From NCBI RefSeq assembly GCF_023156385.1, contig NZ_JAKZAK010000008.1, forward strand, positions 124,001 to 188,000: 64,000 bases of DNA. Reading direction: 5' to 3'. The notes under the pieces were generated by a model. The model worked only from the letters and a program-made list of their open reading frames with translations. It made no database searches and was not told the DNA's origin. This stretch comes from Marinobacter xestospongiae. GTDB taxonomy: Bacteria > Pseudomonadota > Gammaproteobacteria > Pseudomonadales > Oleiphilaceae. The stretch's first letter is position 1; each line of letters opens with the position of its first letter. Positions 9,113 through 18,130 of the stretch are shown one piece after another. Both the position numbers and the translations under genes were made by a program.

Positions 9113-9552
9113 TGCTGCGCTCGCAACGGCTTGCCGTGGTGCTGGAGCTGGAGCAGCGGCGGGAGCAGCAGGCGTTGGAAAAGCTGGCTGCGGCCCGGGA
9201 CCAGTGGCAGCAGCACCAGAACCAGCTGGACGAGTTGCGGCAATACCAGGCGGGCTACCAGCAGCAGATCCGCAATGACCAGCAGGGCACGGTCTCTGTA
9301 GCCCGCCTGCAGGGTTGGCAGGCCTTCGTTACTCAGCTTGACCAGGTTATTGGCCAGCAGGAGATCAAGGTCCAGAAGGCCAAGGAGCAAATGGAGCAAT
9401 GCCGGCAGGACTGGCAACAGGCCTATGAGCGCCGCCGGGGCATGGCGCGCTTTATCGACAGTTGTCGGGAACAGGAACAGCGGGCGCAGGATGCCCGGGA
9501 CCAGAAGGCCATGGACGAAGCCGCCGGCCGTGCCTTCGGTCGCCGTCGCTGA
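9112..9552 (+). CDS. fliJ: Flagellar export chaperone FliJ
   Basis: A 146-residue protein that is almost entirely Gln/Arg/Glu-rich helix (VLELEQRREQQALEKLAAAR), expected to form an antiparallel coiled coil. FliJ fills the centre of the FliI ring, as the gamma subunit does in F1-ATPase, and contacts FlhA. Family sequence identity is always low, so position directly after fliI and the coiled-coil makeup carry much of the call. Confidence 0.93.
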   Translation: MLRSQRLAVVLELEQRREQQALEKLAAARDQWQQHQNQLDELRQYQAGYQQQIRNDQQGTVSVARLQGWQAFVTQLDQVIGQQEIKVQKAKEQMEQCRQDWQQAYERRRGMARFIDSCREQEQRAQDARDQKAMDEAAGRAFGRRR

Positions 9553-9708
9553 TTGCACTGCCAGGAATATCCCGCCACTGCCAACAAACTGAAATGACTG
9601 ATGCATTTTGTGGTTGCTGGGCTATCCTTGGGGCAGGGACGCTGTCATGTCCGTCAGAGGTTCCCGCTCAGTCACCGCATTCACCAAGCCAGGAAGGGAG
9701 GACCCGGG

Positions 9709-10014
9709 ATGCCGATCCAGACACGTCGAAGTGACGATGGCCGTACCCTGACGATCAAGATCGAGGGGCGCTTCGATTTCAGTACCCACCAGAGCTTCCG
9801 TGATGCCTACGAACATAGTGATCAGGGAGTGGTTAACTATGTGGTCGATATGTCAGATACCACCTACCTGGACAGCTCGGCACTGGGAATGCTGCTGTTG
9901 CTGCGGGATTTCGCCGGCGGTGATTCCGCCCAGATCTGCATCGAGAACTGCAATGGCGATGTCCGTCGCATCCTGTCCATCTCCAACTTCGAACAGCTGT
10001 TCGCCATTCGGTAG
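9709..10014 (+). CDS. hsbA: STAS-domain anti-sigma factor antagonist, HsbA-like
   Basis: A 101-residue single STAS domain with the SpoIIAA-type phosphorylation loop YLDSSALGML (S56/S57). The ATG at 9709 follows GGAAGGGAGG; a frame to 9601 adds 36 unrelated residues. Homologues of the Pseudomonas HptB-HsbR-HsbA route switch partners by Ser phosphorylation. There HsbA contacts the anti-sigma factor FlgM or a diguanylate cyclase. The next two genes encode the matching kinase/phosphatase and phosphotransfer protein. The name is by architecture and order; the partner in this organism is unknown. Confidence 0.85.
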   Translation: MPIQTRRSDDGRTLTIKIEGRFDFSTHQSFRDAYEHSDQGVVNYVVDMSDTTYLDSSALGMLLLLRDFAGGDSAQICIENCNGDVRRILSISNFEQLFAIR

Positions 10015-10046
10015 CCCATCGCGCCAGCCCGTGGCGGGAGACTGGT

Positions 10047-11762
10047 ATGGATGAACCCCTGACCGAACAGGCCCCGCTGACCATTCTGATCGCGGACGAC
10101 AGTGACACCGACCGGTTGATCCTGGGCAAGCTGATCTCGCGCCAGGGCCATCAGGTGGTTGGGGCGGTCGATGGTCAGGACGCCATCGAAAAGTTTGAGC
10201 AACACCAGCCCCACATGGTTCTGCTCGATGTCATGATGCCACGTCTGGATGGCATGGCGGCGGCTCGGGAAATCAAGCGCCTGGCCGGCGAGCGGCTGGT
10301 GCCTATCATATTCCTGACCTCCATTTCTGACGCCAAGACCCTGGCCAGTTGCCTGGAATCCGGTGGTGACGATTTCATGTCGAAGCCCTACAACCGGGTC
10401 ATCCTCGAGGCCAAGGTCAAGGCCTTCAACCGCATGCGGCTGATGCACCGCACCCTCAGCGAGCAGCGCGACCTGATCAGCGAGCGGAACCGACAACTGT
10501 TGTCGGAACAGCAGGTCGCCAAGCGGGTGTTCGACAACGTTGCCCACTCTGGCTGCCTGGACTCGCCCAATCTGAGGTACCACGCCTCGCCGCTGTCGTT
10601 GTTTAATGGCGATGTGCTGTTTGCCTGCCCGCGACCAGCCGGAGGCATGCACATTCTGATCGGTGACTTTACCGGTCACGGGTTACCGGCGGCCATTGGC
10701 GCGATGCCAGTGGCGGAAATCTTCTATGGCATGACCAGCAAGGGATTTGGCTGCGGTGATGTGCTGCGGGAGATCAATCAGAAACTCAAGCGTATCCTGC
10801 CAACCGGGATGTTCTGTTGCGCGGTGTTTATCCAGGCCGATTTTCACCTCAATCAACTGCGGGTCTGGAATGGCGGGCTTCCCGACGCCTACCTTCAGCG
10901 CCACAGCGGTGAGCGGTTGGTGTTGCCGTCTTCCCATCTGCCATTGGGAGTGCTGAGCACCGAACGGTTTGCCGCCGATGTGGATGTCATTCGCACTGAA
11001 CCTGGTGATGCCCTGTTTGTGGCGACGGACGGGCTGATTGAGGCGGAGGCACCGAACGGCCAGATGTTCGGTGAGGAACGTCTGGTGACGGCGTTGGACG
11101 ACCACCGTGGCAGCGAAGCCATCTTCCAGTCGGTGCTGAACGCGGCGCGGGTCTTTGCCGGTGATCGCGAACTGCAGGACGACTTCACCGTGTTCTGCCT
11201 GGAAATGGTGGATGAAGAGGCGCTGGATCAATTGCCCGACAGACTGTTACCGTCGGCGCTGACCGGGCCATCGGACTGGCAGTGTGACTATGAGCTCAAC
11301 GACACCACCCTGGGCAAGTTCAACCCGCTGCCCCTGCTGTTGCACATCTGCATGGAAGTGCCGGGACTGCGCCGTCGGGCCGGGGAGGTCTATACCCTGT
11401 TGTCCGAGCTTTACACCAACGGCCTGGAGCATGGCATCCTGAAACTGCCGTCGGCGTGGAAAAATTCCCCCGAGGGGTTTGGTCAGTACTATGCTGAGAG
11501 GGAAAGGCGCATGGCCGCAATTGAGGGGCATCACCTGAGGTTTTCCCTGAGCCACCGTCCGAGTGCCGATGGCGGATGCCTGACGATACGCTGTCGGGAC
11601 AGCGGCGAGGGTTTCGATTATCAGCATCTGATGGCAAAGCGGCCAGACGATCACCAGTATGCGGGGCGGGGTATCATGCTGCTGCGGCAGTTGAGCACGT
11701 CGTTGCGCTTTCTGGGCAAAGGCAACGAAGTGGAAGTGGTCTACGACTGGCAGTACGGCTGA
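10047..11762 (+). CDS. hsbR: Response regulator with PP2C phosphatase and HATPase kinase domains, HsbR-like
   Basis: A 571-residue three-part protein. The receiver (1-125) has acidic pocket D17/D18, phospho-acceptor D61 in LLDVMMP and switch Lys in SKPY. The SpoIIE-type PP2C domain (about 190-390) has NGDVLFACPRPAGG, DFTGHGLPAA and DDFTVFCLEM. The RsbW-like HATPase domain (about 420-571) has LLSELYTNGLEHG and GRGIMLLRQLS. It should both dephosphorylate and phosphorylate the STAS protein upstream, with the balance set by receiver phosphorylation from HptB. Same domain order as Pseudomonas HsbR, here inside the fli run. Confidence 0.88.
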   Translation: MDEPLTEQAPLTILIADDSDTDRLILGKLISRQGHQVVGAVDGQDAIEKFEQHQPHMVLLDVMMPRLDGMAAAREIKRLAGERLVPIIFLTSISDAKTLASCLESGGDDFMSKPYNRVILEAKVKAFNRMRLMHRTLSEQRDLISERNRQLLSEQQVAKRVFDNVAHSGCLDSPNLRYHASPLSLFNGDVLFACPRPAGGMHILIGDFTGHGLPAAIGAMPVAEIFYGMTSKGFGCGDVLREINQKLKRILPTGMFCCAVFIQADFHLNQLRVWNGGLPDAYLQRHSGERLVLPSSHLPLGVLSTERFAADVDVIRTEPGDALFVATDGLIEAEAPNGQMFGEERLVTALDDHRGSEAIFQSVLNAARVFAGDRELQDDFTVFCLEMVDEEALDQLPDRLLPSALTGPSDWQCDYELNDTTLGKFNPLPLLLHICMEVPGLRRRAGEVYTLLSELYTNGLEHGILKLPSAWKNSPEGFGQYYAERERRMAAIEGHHLRFSLSHRPSADGGCLTIRCRDSGEGFDYQHLMAKRPDDHQYAGRGIMLLRQLSTSLRFLGKGNEVEVVYDWQYG

Positions 11763-11843
11763 GGTCGCCTGCCCGGCATTCAGGATTGGAAACGAACAGG
11801 GTTGAGATAACAATGCGTGCGGCATTAAAAGGAGGGAGTGGTT

Positions 11844-12191
11844 ATGGTCGATAAACCGCACCTGGACGAAGAGGCGCTGGCTGAACTCAGGGACGTCATG
11901 GAGGATGAGTTCGATGTGCTGATCGAAACCTACCTCAGTGACTCCGCCGACCGCATTAACACGCTGCACCGGGCGCTGGTCGCTGAGGACAACGAGATGT
12001 TCACCAAGTCCATCCACAGCTTCAAGGGCAGTTCCATCAACATTGGTGCGCCGCTGCTGGGCGAGCTGTGTCTGCGGGCCGAGTGCGCCGGTCGCAATGG
12101 GCATCTGGACGAGGCGGGGCAGGTGCTGGACCGTATCGAGAGTGAATTCCGGACGGTCAGCGACCTGTTTCAGAGGCTCCTGAACGCCTGA
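11844..12191 (+). CDS. hptB: Histidine phosphotransfer protein, HptB-like
   Basis: A 115-residue lone Hpt domain with the phospho-acceptor motif IHSFKGSSINIGA (H58). I chose the ATG at 11844, seven bases after GGAGGG; a GTG two codons earlier is in frame. It probably receives phosphate from a hybrid sensor kinase encoded elsewhere and passes it to D61 of the adjacent HsbR-like protein. It lies 77 bases before fliK and reads as part of the flagellar transcription unit. Confidence 0.87.
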   Translation: MVDKPHLDEEALAELRDVMEDEFDVLIETYLSDSADRINTLHRALVAEDNEMFTKSIHSFKGSSINIGAPLLGELCLRAECAGRNGHLDEAGQVLDRIESEFRTVSDLFQRLLNA

Positions 12192-12268
12192 CCAATCTCA
12201 CAGTGGCATCATCCTTGCTGACAACCTCTCAGAGAGTTGTGTCCAACAGAAACCGGCAAGAGGTTGCC

Positions 12269-13480
12269 ATGGCAGCAATGGTCTTCCCCCAGACTCCGGC
12301 CCCCGAAGCGGCGGGCCCAACCAAGGAACGCAGGTCGCCCCGGGAATCCGATGGTTCCGACGACAGCGGCTTCGAGGCCGTGTCCCGCAAGGAGCGGGAA
12401 CGGCTCGACCGGGAGTCGACCAAGGTCGAGCGCCGCAAGGAAGAGGCGGCGAATGCCGACGCGAAACAACAGGCCAAAGCGCCAGACCGCCCGACGGACA
12501 AGACCGGGGCGGATTCCACCAAGACTGACGCTGGCGCCGTTGCCGAGGCGGAGACCGCCGCGGACGCTGAGGCGGTGTCCGACCTGGAGAGCGATGCCAG
12601 CGTACCGTTCACCTTTGCCGACCTGCAGAAGCTGGTACAAAACCCGCAAGGCGCGGCCGTGGATGGGGATGTCGATACACCGACGGTGCCCAGGCTGACG
12701 CCGGCCAGCGGCCAGGGCCTGCCCGGAATGACGGGTGTGCCAGGGCTGCCTGGCGCCTCCGCAATGAATGGGTTGCCCGGCATGAACGGCGCTGGTGAGT
12801 CCGGCGGCAAGCCTTTGCCGGGGCAAACGGCGTCCCAGATGATGGCTGACCTGATGGCCGCCAACAATGGCGGTGATGGAGCCAAGACGCTGGATCCTGC
12901 GCTGTCGTTTTCCGCGGCCCGCGCTTCGGCGTCGGCGGAACTGGCCAATCAGACCGGTCAGTCGCTGACCTCTCTGGCGGGCCAGAAGGGGGCCGAGCAG
13001 GGGCTGGCGCTCAAGGGCTACGCCACCAGTATCGATGTGCCGGTGGGGCATGCGGAGTGGGGTGATAAACTGGTGGGCAAACTCACCTGGCTGACCGCCC
13101 GCAACCTGTCAGTGGCGGAGATTCATGTCACGCCGCCGGATATGGGGCCCCTGGATGTAAGGGTTCAGGTTCAGCAGGACCAGGCCACGGTAACGGTGCA
13201 CTCCGCCAATCCGGTGGTTCGTGACCAGCTGGAACTCAATTCGCATCGCCTGCGGGACATGTTGGGAGAGCAGGGCATCGACCTGGACCAGTTTGAGGTG
13301 ATGGATTCGCCTGATCGGCAACCTGGTCACCCGGACAGCGAAGAAGGTGAGTCCGCGGCTGGCGGTTCCGGCGGGGCGCTGGCCTCCGAGGACGGCGGTG
13401 ATGCTGACGATGACCTGCTGCCCGGCAGTGCCGGAGCGGTCGACCTTAGCTGGCGTGGTGAACTTGATCTGTACGCCTGA
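12269..13480 (+). CDS. fliK: Flagellar hook-length control protein FliK
   Basis: A 403-residue exported ruler that ends hook growth by flipping FlhB specificity. The N-terminal two thirds are disordered and rich in Ala, Glu, Asp and Gly. The C-terminal Flg_hook domain is clear (about 265-355; LSVAEIHVTPPDMGPLDVRV, LRDMLGEQGIDLDQFEV). ATG 12269 follows AAGAGG; a GTG at 12203 would add 22 residues. Residues 148-174 contain a short collagen-like run with Gly at nearly every third position. A second FliK-like gene lies at 40828-42180. Confidence 0.93.
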   Translation: MAAMVFPQTPAPEAAGPTKERRSPRESDGSDDSGFEAVSRKERERLDRESTKVERRKEEAANADAKQQAKAPDRPTDKTGADSTKTDAGAVAEAETAADAEAVSDLESDASVPFTFADLQKLVQNPQGAAVDGDVDTPTVPRLTPASGQGLPGMTGVPGLPGASAMNGLPGMNGAGESGGKPLPGQTASQMMADLMAANNGGDGAKTLDPALSFSAARASASAELANQTGQSLTSLAGQKGAEQGLALKGYATSIDVPVGHAEWGDKLVGKLTWLTARNLSVAEIHVTPPDMGPLDVRVQVQQDQATVTVHSANPVVRDQLELNSHRLRDMLGEQGIDLDQFEVMDSPDRQPGHPDSEEGESAAGGSGGALASEDGGDADDDLLPGSAGAVDLSWRGELDLYA

Positions 13481-13495
13481 CCCCGTAATTTGAGT

Positions 13496-13512
13496 GGCGC
13501 CGGAGCGGCGCC
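13496..13512. other. GC-rich inverted repeat after fliK
   Basis: GGCGCC-GGAGC-GGCGCC, a 6-base stem with a 5-base loop, lies 15 bases after the fliK stop and upstream of the fliL promoter. No T-run follows, so it is not a convincing intrinsic terminator. It may slow or protect the upstream transcript. Confidence 0.3.
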
Positions 13513-13641
13513 CGTCTGCCTATCCCTGCCGTCGGCAAATCTCTTTGCCCATCCCTGATCCGGGCGCTAAACTGCTGTTTCAAAAGCGGGTTGGCCAGCG
13601 TCCGGACGCTTAATCCAGACCCAGGCCGCCAAGTGGCAATC

Positions 13642-13657
13642 TGGCCCGCTGCTTGCT
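13642..13657 (+). promoter_or_regulatory. Sigma-54 promoter of the fliL operon
   Basis: TGGCCCGCTGCTTGCT fits TGGCACG-N4-TTGCW with the same single change (A to C at position 5) as the fliE promoter and exact spacing. It is 106 bases before the fliL start, in a 267-base gap between fliK and fliL that has no other gene. fliLMNOPQR-flhB is a separate RpoN-dependent unit in Pseudomonas. Confidence 0.78.
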
Positions 13658-13747
13658 TCAATCAGTGGGGCGCCCCATCTGGTGGTTGTTCCGACGATTT
13701 TTTGACTGACTCCGCGAGCGCGGATTCTCATGGGAAGACAGTGATCT

Positions 13748-14251
13748 ATGGCCGATGACAACGCGCCTGATGGTGCCCCCAAGAAAGGCAAACTCAAGAC
13801 AATTCTGCTGCTGGTGGTGGTGGTCATCCTGGCAGTCGGTCTGTCTGTCGCAGGCACCCTGTGGTTCCTGCAGGACAAGTCCGACGACGGTGACGATGCC
13901 AGCAACAATGGCGAACCTGCACAGCCGGCGTTCCAGCCCAGCCAGTATGCCGAGATCGAGAAAGCTCTGGTCACCACCGTGCAGGCTGAGGGGCGACAGC
14001 GTTACGCTCAGGTCTATGTGGCGTTTGAGGCGGACAATGCCGCCGCCCTCGCGGCGACCGAGTTGCACATGCCGCTGTTGCGTGCCCAGTTGATCAACGT
14101 GCTGGCAGCCAGCGACTTCATGACTCTGCAGAGCGCTGAAGGTCGCCAGCAACTGTCGCAGACGATGCTGGACGCCGTTAACGGTGTGCTGGAGCAGGAA
14201 GGTGAGCCCCCGCTGAAACGGGTGCTGCTGAGAAACTTCGTATTGCAGTGA
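13748..14251 (+). CDS. fliL: Flagellar basal body-associated protein FliL
   Basis: A 167-residue single-pass inner-membrane protein with its membrane segment at about 18-39 (TILLLVVVVILAVGLSVAGT) and a periplasmic domain (YAEIEKALVTTVQ, FMTLQSAEGRQQLSQTMLDA, LLRNFVLQ end). FliL surrounds and stabilises the stators. First gene of the second flagellar unit, 15 bases before fliM. Confidence 0.94.
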   Translation: MADDNAPDGAPKKGKLKTILLLVVVVILAVGLSVAGTLWFLQDKSDDGDDASNNGEPAQPAFQPSQYAEIEKALVTTVQAEGRQRYAQVYVAFEADNAAALAATELHMPLLRAQLINVLAASDFMTLQSAEGRQQLSQTMLDAVNGVLEQEGEPPLKRVLLRNFVLQ

Positions 14252-14266
14252 CGGGCGGGAATTAGC

Positions 14267-15265
14267 ATGCAGGACTTACTGTCACAGGACGAAATTGATG
14301 CGCTGCTCCACGGGGTGGACGACGGCGACATTGATACCTACGACGAGACCGACGACACCGGCGTCAAATCCTACGACCTTGCCAGCCAGGACCGCATCGT
14401 CCGTGGCCGGATGCCCACCCTTGAAATGATCAATGAGCGGTTTGCCCGCTACACCCGGATCAGTCTGTTCAACCTGCTTCGCCGCAATGCGGATGTCTCC
14501 ACCGGCGGTATCCAGATCATGAAGTTCGGTGAGTACATCCACACCCTCTACGTACCGACCAGTCTCAACCTGGTGAAGGTGCGGCCACTGCGGGGCACCG
14601 GTCTGTTCATCCTTGATGCCAAGCTGGTGTTCAAACTGGTGGACAACTTCTTCGGTGGGGAAGGCCGCCACGCCAAGATTGAAGGTCGTGAGTTCACGCC
14701 CACCGAAACCCGGATCGTCCAGATGGTCCTGGAGCAGGTTTTCCACGACATGCGGGAAGCCTGGCAGGCGGTGCTCAAGGTGGAGTTTGATTACATCAAC
14801 TCGGAAGTGAACCCGGCGATGGCCAACATCGTCAGCCCCAGCGAGGTGGTGGTGATCAGCACCTTCCACATTGAGCTGGATGGCGGTGGCGGCGAGCTGC
14901 ACATGGCGCTGCCCTACTCAATGATCGAGCCTATCCGTGACGTGCTCGATGCCGGGGTCCAGAGTGACATCGACGATGTCGATGAGCGCTGGGTTCACGC
15001 CCTGCAGGAGGATATCAAGGACGTCGAGGTGCCGGTGAATGCGATGGTATGCCGCCGTCGCATTTCGCTACGGGAGGTTGCGCGTTTCCAGGCCGGGGAC
15101 ATTATCCCGGTAGAGCTGCCGGAGAGCCTGACCGTGACCGCCAATGGCATTCCGGTCTATCAGGCCAGTCTGGGTACCCGGGACGGTAAGCTGGCATTGA
15201 GAGTGAACAAGCGGGCCAAGCGGCCTGAAGTGAAGAAACAATTGAAGGTGGGACGAAATGGCTGA
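14267..15265 (+). CDS. fliM: Flagellar motor switch protein FliM
   Basis: A 332-residue C-ring protein that receives phospho-CheY. The N-terminal CheY-binding peptide is intact (LLSQDEIDALL, residues 3-13). The middle CheC-like domain (GGIQIMKFGEYIHTLYVPTS, with LELDGGGGELHMALPYSMIE-type core near 203-225) and C-terminal FliN-like domain are both present. It overlaps fliN by 8 bases. Confidence 0.97.
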   Translation: MQDLLSQDEIDALLHGVDDGDIDTYDETDDTGVKSYDLASQDRIVRGRMPTLEMINERFARYTRISLFNLLRRNADVSTGGIQIMKFGEYIHTLYVPTSLNLVKVRPLRGTGLFILDAKLVFKLVDNFFGGEGRHAKIEGREFTPTETRIVQMVLEQVFHDMREAWQAVLKVEFDYINSEVNPAMANIVSPSEVVVISTFHIELDGGGGELHMALPYSMIEPIRDVLDAGVQSDIDDVDERWVHALQEDIKDVEVPVNAMVCRRRISLREVARFQAGDIIPVELPESLTVTANGIPVYQASLGTRDGKLALRVNKRAKRPEVKKQLKVGRNG

Positions 15266-15794
15266 CGACGACAAGAAAGACGAGCAGGAGATGAGCGAAG
15301 ACGAGAAGCTCGCTGCTGAGTGGGAAGCCGCGATGGAGGAGTCCGGTGACGAGCCCGCCGCAGAAGACGCCGGTGGTGGTGAGGCCGGAGGCGATGAGGC
15401 CGAGCGTGCCGACGAGTGGGCGGCCGCTATGGCGGAAGCCGGTGACACGCCGGATGAGCCAGAGGACGACGTTCGCACCGCACCGATGGAAGAGTTTGGC
15501 GCCGACAGTGCTCTGGCCGCCGGCGGCGAGTCGCCGGACCTCGATGTCATCCTCGACATTCCGGTGACCATTTCCATGGAAGTGGGCAACACCCAGATCC
15601 CGATCCGCAATCTGCTGCAGCTGAATCAGGGCTCGGTGATCGAGCTGGACCGGCTGGCAGGGGAGCCGCTGGACGTGCTGGTGAACGGCACCCTGATTGC
15701 CCATGGCGAGGTGGTCATGGTGAACGAGAAGTTCGGTATCCGCCTGACCGACGTGATCAGCCCCGGTGAACGCATCAAACGGCTGCAGAAGTGA
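15258..15794 (+). CDS. fliN: Flagellar motor switch protein FliN with extended acidic N-terminus
   Basis: A 178-residue protein. The C-terminal SpoA/FliN domain (about 92-177; ILDIPVTISMEVGNTQIPIR, LNQGSVIELDRLAGEPLDV) forms the base of the C-ring and docks FliH. The N-terminal 90 residues are strongly acidic. They carry two copies of one motif, LAAEWEAAMEESGDEPA (18-34) and RADEWAAAMAEAGDTPD (50-66). The start overlaps fliM by 8 bases. Confidence 0.95.
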   Translation: MADDDKKDEQEMSEDEKLAAEWEAAMEESGDEPAAEDAGGGEAGGDEAERADEWAAAMAEAGDTPDEPEDDVRTAPMEEFGADSALAAGGESPDLDVILDIPVTISMEVGNTQIPIRNLLQLNQGSVIELDRLAGEPLDVLVNGTLIAHGEVVMVNEKFGIRLTDVISPGERIKRLQK

Positions 15795-15795
15795 T

Positions 15796-16275
15796 ATGCC
15801 CATGATCCGATCCTGTCTTCATGGCCTGGTTGCGCTGGCGGTCATGGCGCCGGCACCGTTGCTGGCGGCGGCTGAAACCGAGTCCACCCGCCAGGGCGGG
15901 CCAGACACCGTCGGCAGTCTGGCCAGTCTGAGTCTGGGACTGATTGCCGTTATCGCGCTGATCTTTGGTTGTGCCTGGCTGGTCAAGCGGATGAGCGGTC
16001 TGTCCGGAATGAACAGCCAGGCGATGAAAGTGGTGTCGGTGATGAACCTGGGCACCCGCGAGCGGATCGCGCTGCTGGACGTCGGTGGCACTCAGATCCT
16101 GGTGGGCATCACGCCGTCCACCATTCGCACCCTGCATGTGTTTGATGAGCCGGTACTGACGCCGGATACCGCGCCTCCGGGGGATTTCGCCCGCCGCCTC
16201 CAGGGACTGCTGAACCGCCAGAACAATCCCCCCGGCAGTGGCCACGGAGACAGCCATCGCGGAGACAGCCAATGA
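15796..16275 (+). CDS. fliO: Flagellar export gate assembly protein FliO
   Basis: A 159-residue protein with an N-terminal signal-like segment ([16 protein letters not shown]), a membrane helix (about 45-66; [19 protein letters not shown]) and a cytoplasmic domain with the conserved pattern [17 protein letters not shown]. FliO helps FliP form the export gate core. I chose the ATG at 15796, immediately after the fliN stop, over a start ten codons earlier inside fliN. The stop overlaps the fliP start as ATGA. Confidence 0.92.
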   Translation: MPMIRSCLHGLVALAVMAPAPLLAAAETESTRQGGPDTVGSLASLSLGLIAVIALIFGCAWLVKRMSGLSGMNSQAMKVVSVMNLGTRERIALLDVGGTQILVGITPSTIRTLHVFDEPVLTPDTAPPGDFARRLQGLLNRQNNPPGSGHGDSHRGDSQ

Positions 16276-17021
16276 ATCGCTGGCTGGTCTGGTTGGGCGG
16301 TCTGGCGCTGATGCTGGCGGGTTCGTCGGTCCTGGCGGACCTGCCCGGTATTCCGGCGGTCACCATGACGCCCGGAGAAGGGGAAGGGGCCCAGGAATAC
16401 TCGGTCACCCTGCAGATCCTGGCGCTGATGACCGCGCTGACGTTCCTGCCGGCGATGGTGATGATGATGACGTCATTCACCCGCATCATCGTGGTATTCG
16501 CGATTCTGCGTCAGGCGCTGGGGCTGCAGGCAACGCCCTCCAACCAGATTCTGCTGGGGCTGACGCTGTTCCTGACCATCTTCATCATGAAGCCGGTGCT
16601 GGAAGAGGCCAACCGGGTGGGGCTGCAACCCTATCTGGCGGAGGAGGTCACCTCGCTGGAGGCGGTGGCGTTGGCCAGTGAACCGTTCCGCGATTTTATG
16701 CTGGGGCAGACCCGGGAAGATGACCTGGCGCTGTTCATGCGCATTTCCGACACCCAGTACGATACCCCGGAGGATGTGTCCTTTTGGGTGCTGATGCCGG
16801 CGTTTGTCACCAGTGAGCTGAAGACCGCCTTCCAGATCGGCTTTATCCTGTTCATACCGTTCCTGATCATTGACATGGTGGTGGCCAGCGTGCTGATGGC
16901 TATGGGTATGATGATGCTGTCCCCGATCATCATTTCGCTGCCGTTCAAGATCATGTTGTTCGTGCTGGTGGACGGCTGGGCGCTGGTGATGGGCACCCTG
17001 GCGGCCAGCTATGGTATCTAG
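16272..17021 (+). CDS. fliP: Flagellar export gate protein FliP
   Basis: A 249-residue integral membrane protein, the main subunit of the FliPQR gate. A cleavable signal peptide ([12 protein letters not shown]) is followed by the family hallmarks [35 protein letters not shown] and [20 protein letters not shown]. Overlaps fliO by four bases and precedes fliQ. Confidence 0.97.
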   Translation: MNRWLVWLGGLALMLAGSSVLADLPGIPAVTMTPGEGEGAQEYSVTLQILALMTALTFLPAMVMMMTSFTRIIVVFAILRQALGLQATPSNQILLGLTLFLTIFIMKPVLEEANRVGLQPYLAEEVTSLEAVALASEPFRDFMLGQTREDDLALFMRISDTQYDTPEDVSFWVLMPAFVTSELKTAFQIGFILFIPFLIIDMVVASVLMAMGMMMLSPIIISLPFKIMLFVLVDGWALVMGTLAASYGI

Positions 17022-17060
17022 TGAGCCACAGCCCGTGATCAACGGGAGGAGAGACCCGCG

Positions 17061-17330
17061 ATGACTCCGGAAACCGTAATCGACATCATGCGGGAAGCGC
17101 TGTGGATGATCGTTCTGCTGTCGGCGGTGATCATCGGTCCTGGTCTGGTGATCGGCCTGGTGGTCAGTACCTTTCAGGCCGCCACCCAGATTAACGAGCA
17201 GACCCTGAGCTTCCTGCCCCGCCTGATCATCACCTTGCTGGTGCTGATCTTTGCCGGTCCGTGGATGCTGACCCAGTTGATGGATCATGCCGAAGGCCTG
17301 ATCTCCAGCGTTCCCTACCTGATTGGCTAG
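17061..17330 (+). CDS. fliQ: Flagellar export gate protein FliQ
   Basis: An 89-residue two-helix membrane protein (IVLLSAVIIGPGLVIGLVVS, ITLLVLIFAGPWMLTQL) with the conserved loop FQAATQINEQTLSFLP. GGGAGGAGAG at 17044-17053 is a good ribosome site. The stop is three bases before the fliR GTG. Confidence 0.97.
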   Translation: MTPETVIDIMREALWMIVLLSAVIIGPGLVIGLVVSTFQAATQINEQTLSFLPRLIITLLVLIFAGPWMLTQLMDHAEGLISSVPYLIG

Positions 17331-17333
17331 CCT

Positions 17334-18119
17334 GTGATCCCACTGGAGTTCACCGCGGACCAGATTGGCCAATGGGTGGGCCAGCACCTGTGGCCGTTGT
17401 TCCGGATCGCCAGTTTTATGATGGTGATCCCGTTCATCGGTACCCAGCTGGTACCGGCCCGGGTGCGCCTGGGGCTGGCGCTGCTGATGACCATCCTGGT
17501 GGTGCCGATGATCGGCGAGGTGCCGCAAGTGGAAGCGCTCAGTGGTGATGCGGTGGTGATTACTCTGCAGCAGATTCTCATCGGTGTCGGCATGGGGTTC
17601 GCGCTGACGGCGCTGTTTCAGCTGTTCGTGGTCGCCGGCCAGATGATCGCCATGCAGATGGGGCTGGGGTTTGCGTCGATGAACGATCCCGCCAACGGGG
17701 TCACGGTACCGGTATTGTCCCAGTTGTACACCATCACCATCACGCTGCTGTATCTGGCGATGAACGGCCACCTGGTGGCGTTTGAGGTGTTTCTGGAGAG
17801 CTTCCGCACCCTGCCGATCGGTCTTGAGGGCATCGGGCAGGGGGGCTTGTGGATGCTGACTCACCGTATCAGCTGGATGTTCGTGTCGGCGATGCTGCTG
17901 GCGTTGCCGGCGGTGACCGCGGTGCTGATCGTCAACATCTCGTTTGGGGTGATGACCCGGGCGGCGCCGCAGATGAACATCTTCGCACTGGGTTTCCCGA
18001 TCGGGCTGATCTTTGGCCTGTTTGCGATCTGGGTGCTGCAAAGCAACTTCCTGCCCCATTTCCACCAGTACACCGAGGAAACCTTCGAATTCATGCGCCA
18101 GTTGCAGGGGGTGCCCTGA
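17334..18119 (+). CDS. fliR: Flagellar export gate protein FliR
   Basis: A 261-residue membrane protein with GTG start. It carries multiple hydrophobic segments and the family motifs GFALTALFQLFVVAGQMIAM and GLGFASMNDPANGVTVPVLS. One FliR completes the FliP5Q4R1 gate and leads into FlhB, which is the next gene, 11 bases on. Confidence 0.97.
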   Translation: MIPLEFTADQIGQWVGQHLWPLFRIASFMMVIPFIGTQLVPARVRLGLALLMTILVVPMIGEVPQVEALSGDAVVITLQQILIGVGMGFALTALFQLFVVAGQMIAMQMGLGFASMNDPANGVTVPVLSQLYTITITLLYLAMNGHLVAFEVFLESFRTLPIGLEGIGQGGLWMLTHRISWMFVSAMLLALPAVTAVLIVNISFGVMTRAAPQMNIFALGFPIGLIFGLFAIWVLQSNFLPHFHQYTEETFEFMRQLQGVP

Positions 18120-18130
18120 GGTAGCGAGCG

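Noticed and set aside
16473..18065. 530-codon minus-strand frame across fliP, fliQ and fliR
   Set aside because: Extreme His/Gln content and complete overlap with three well-identified genes mark it as a shadow frame.
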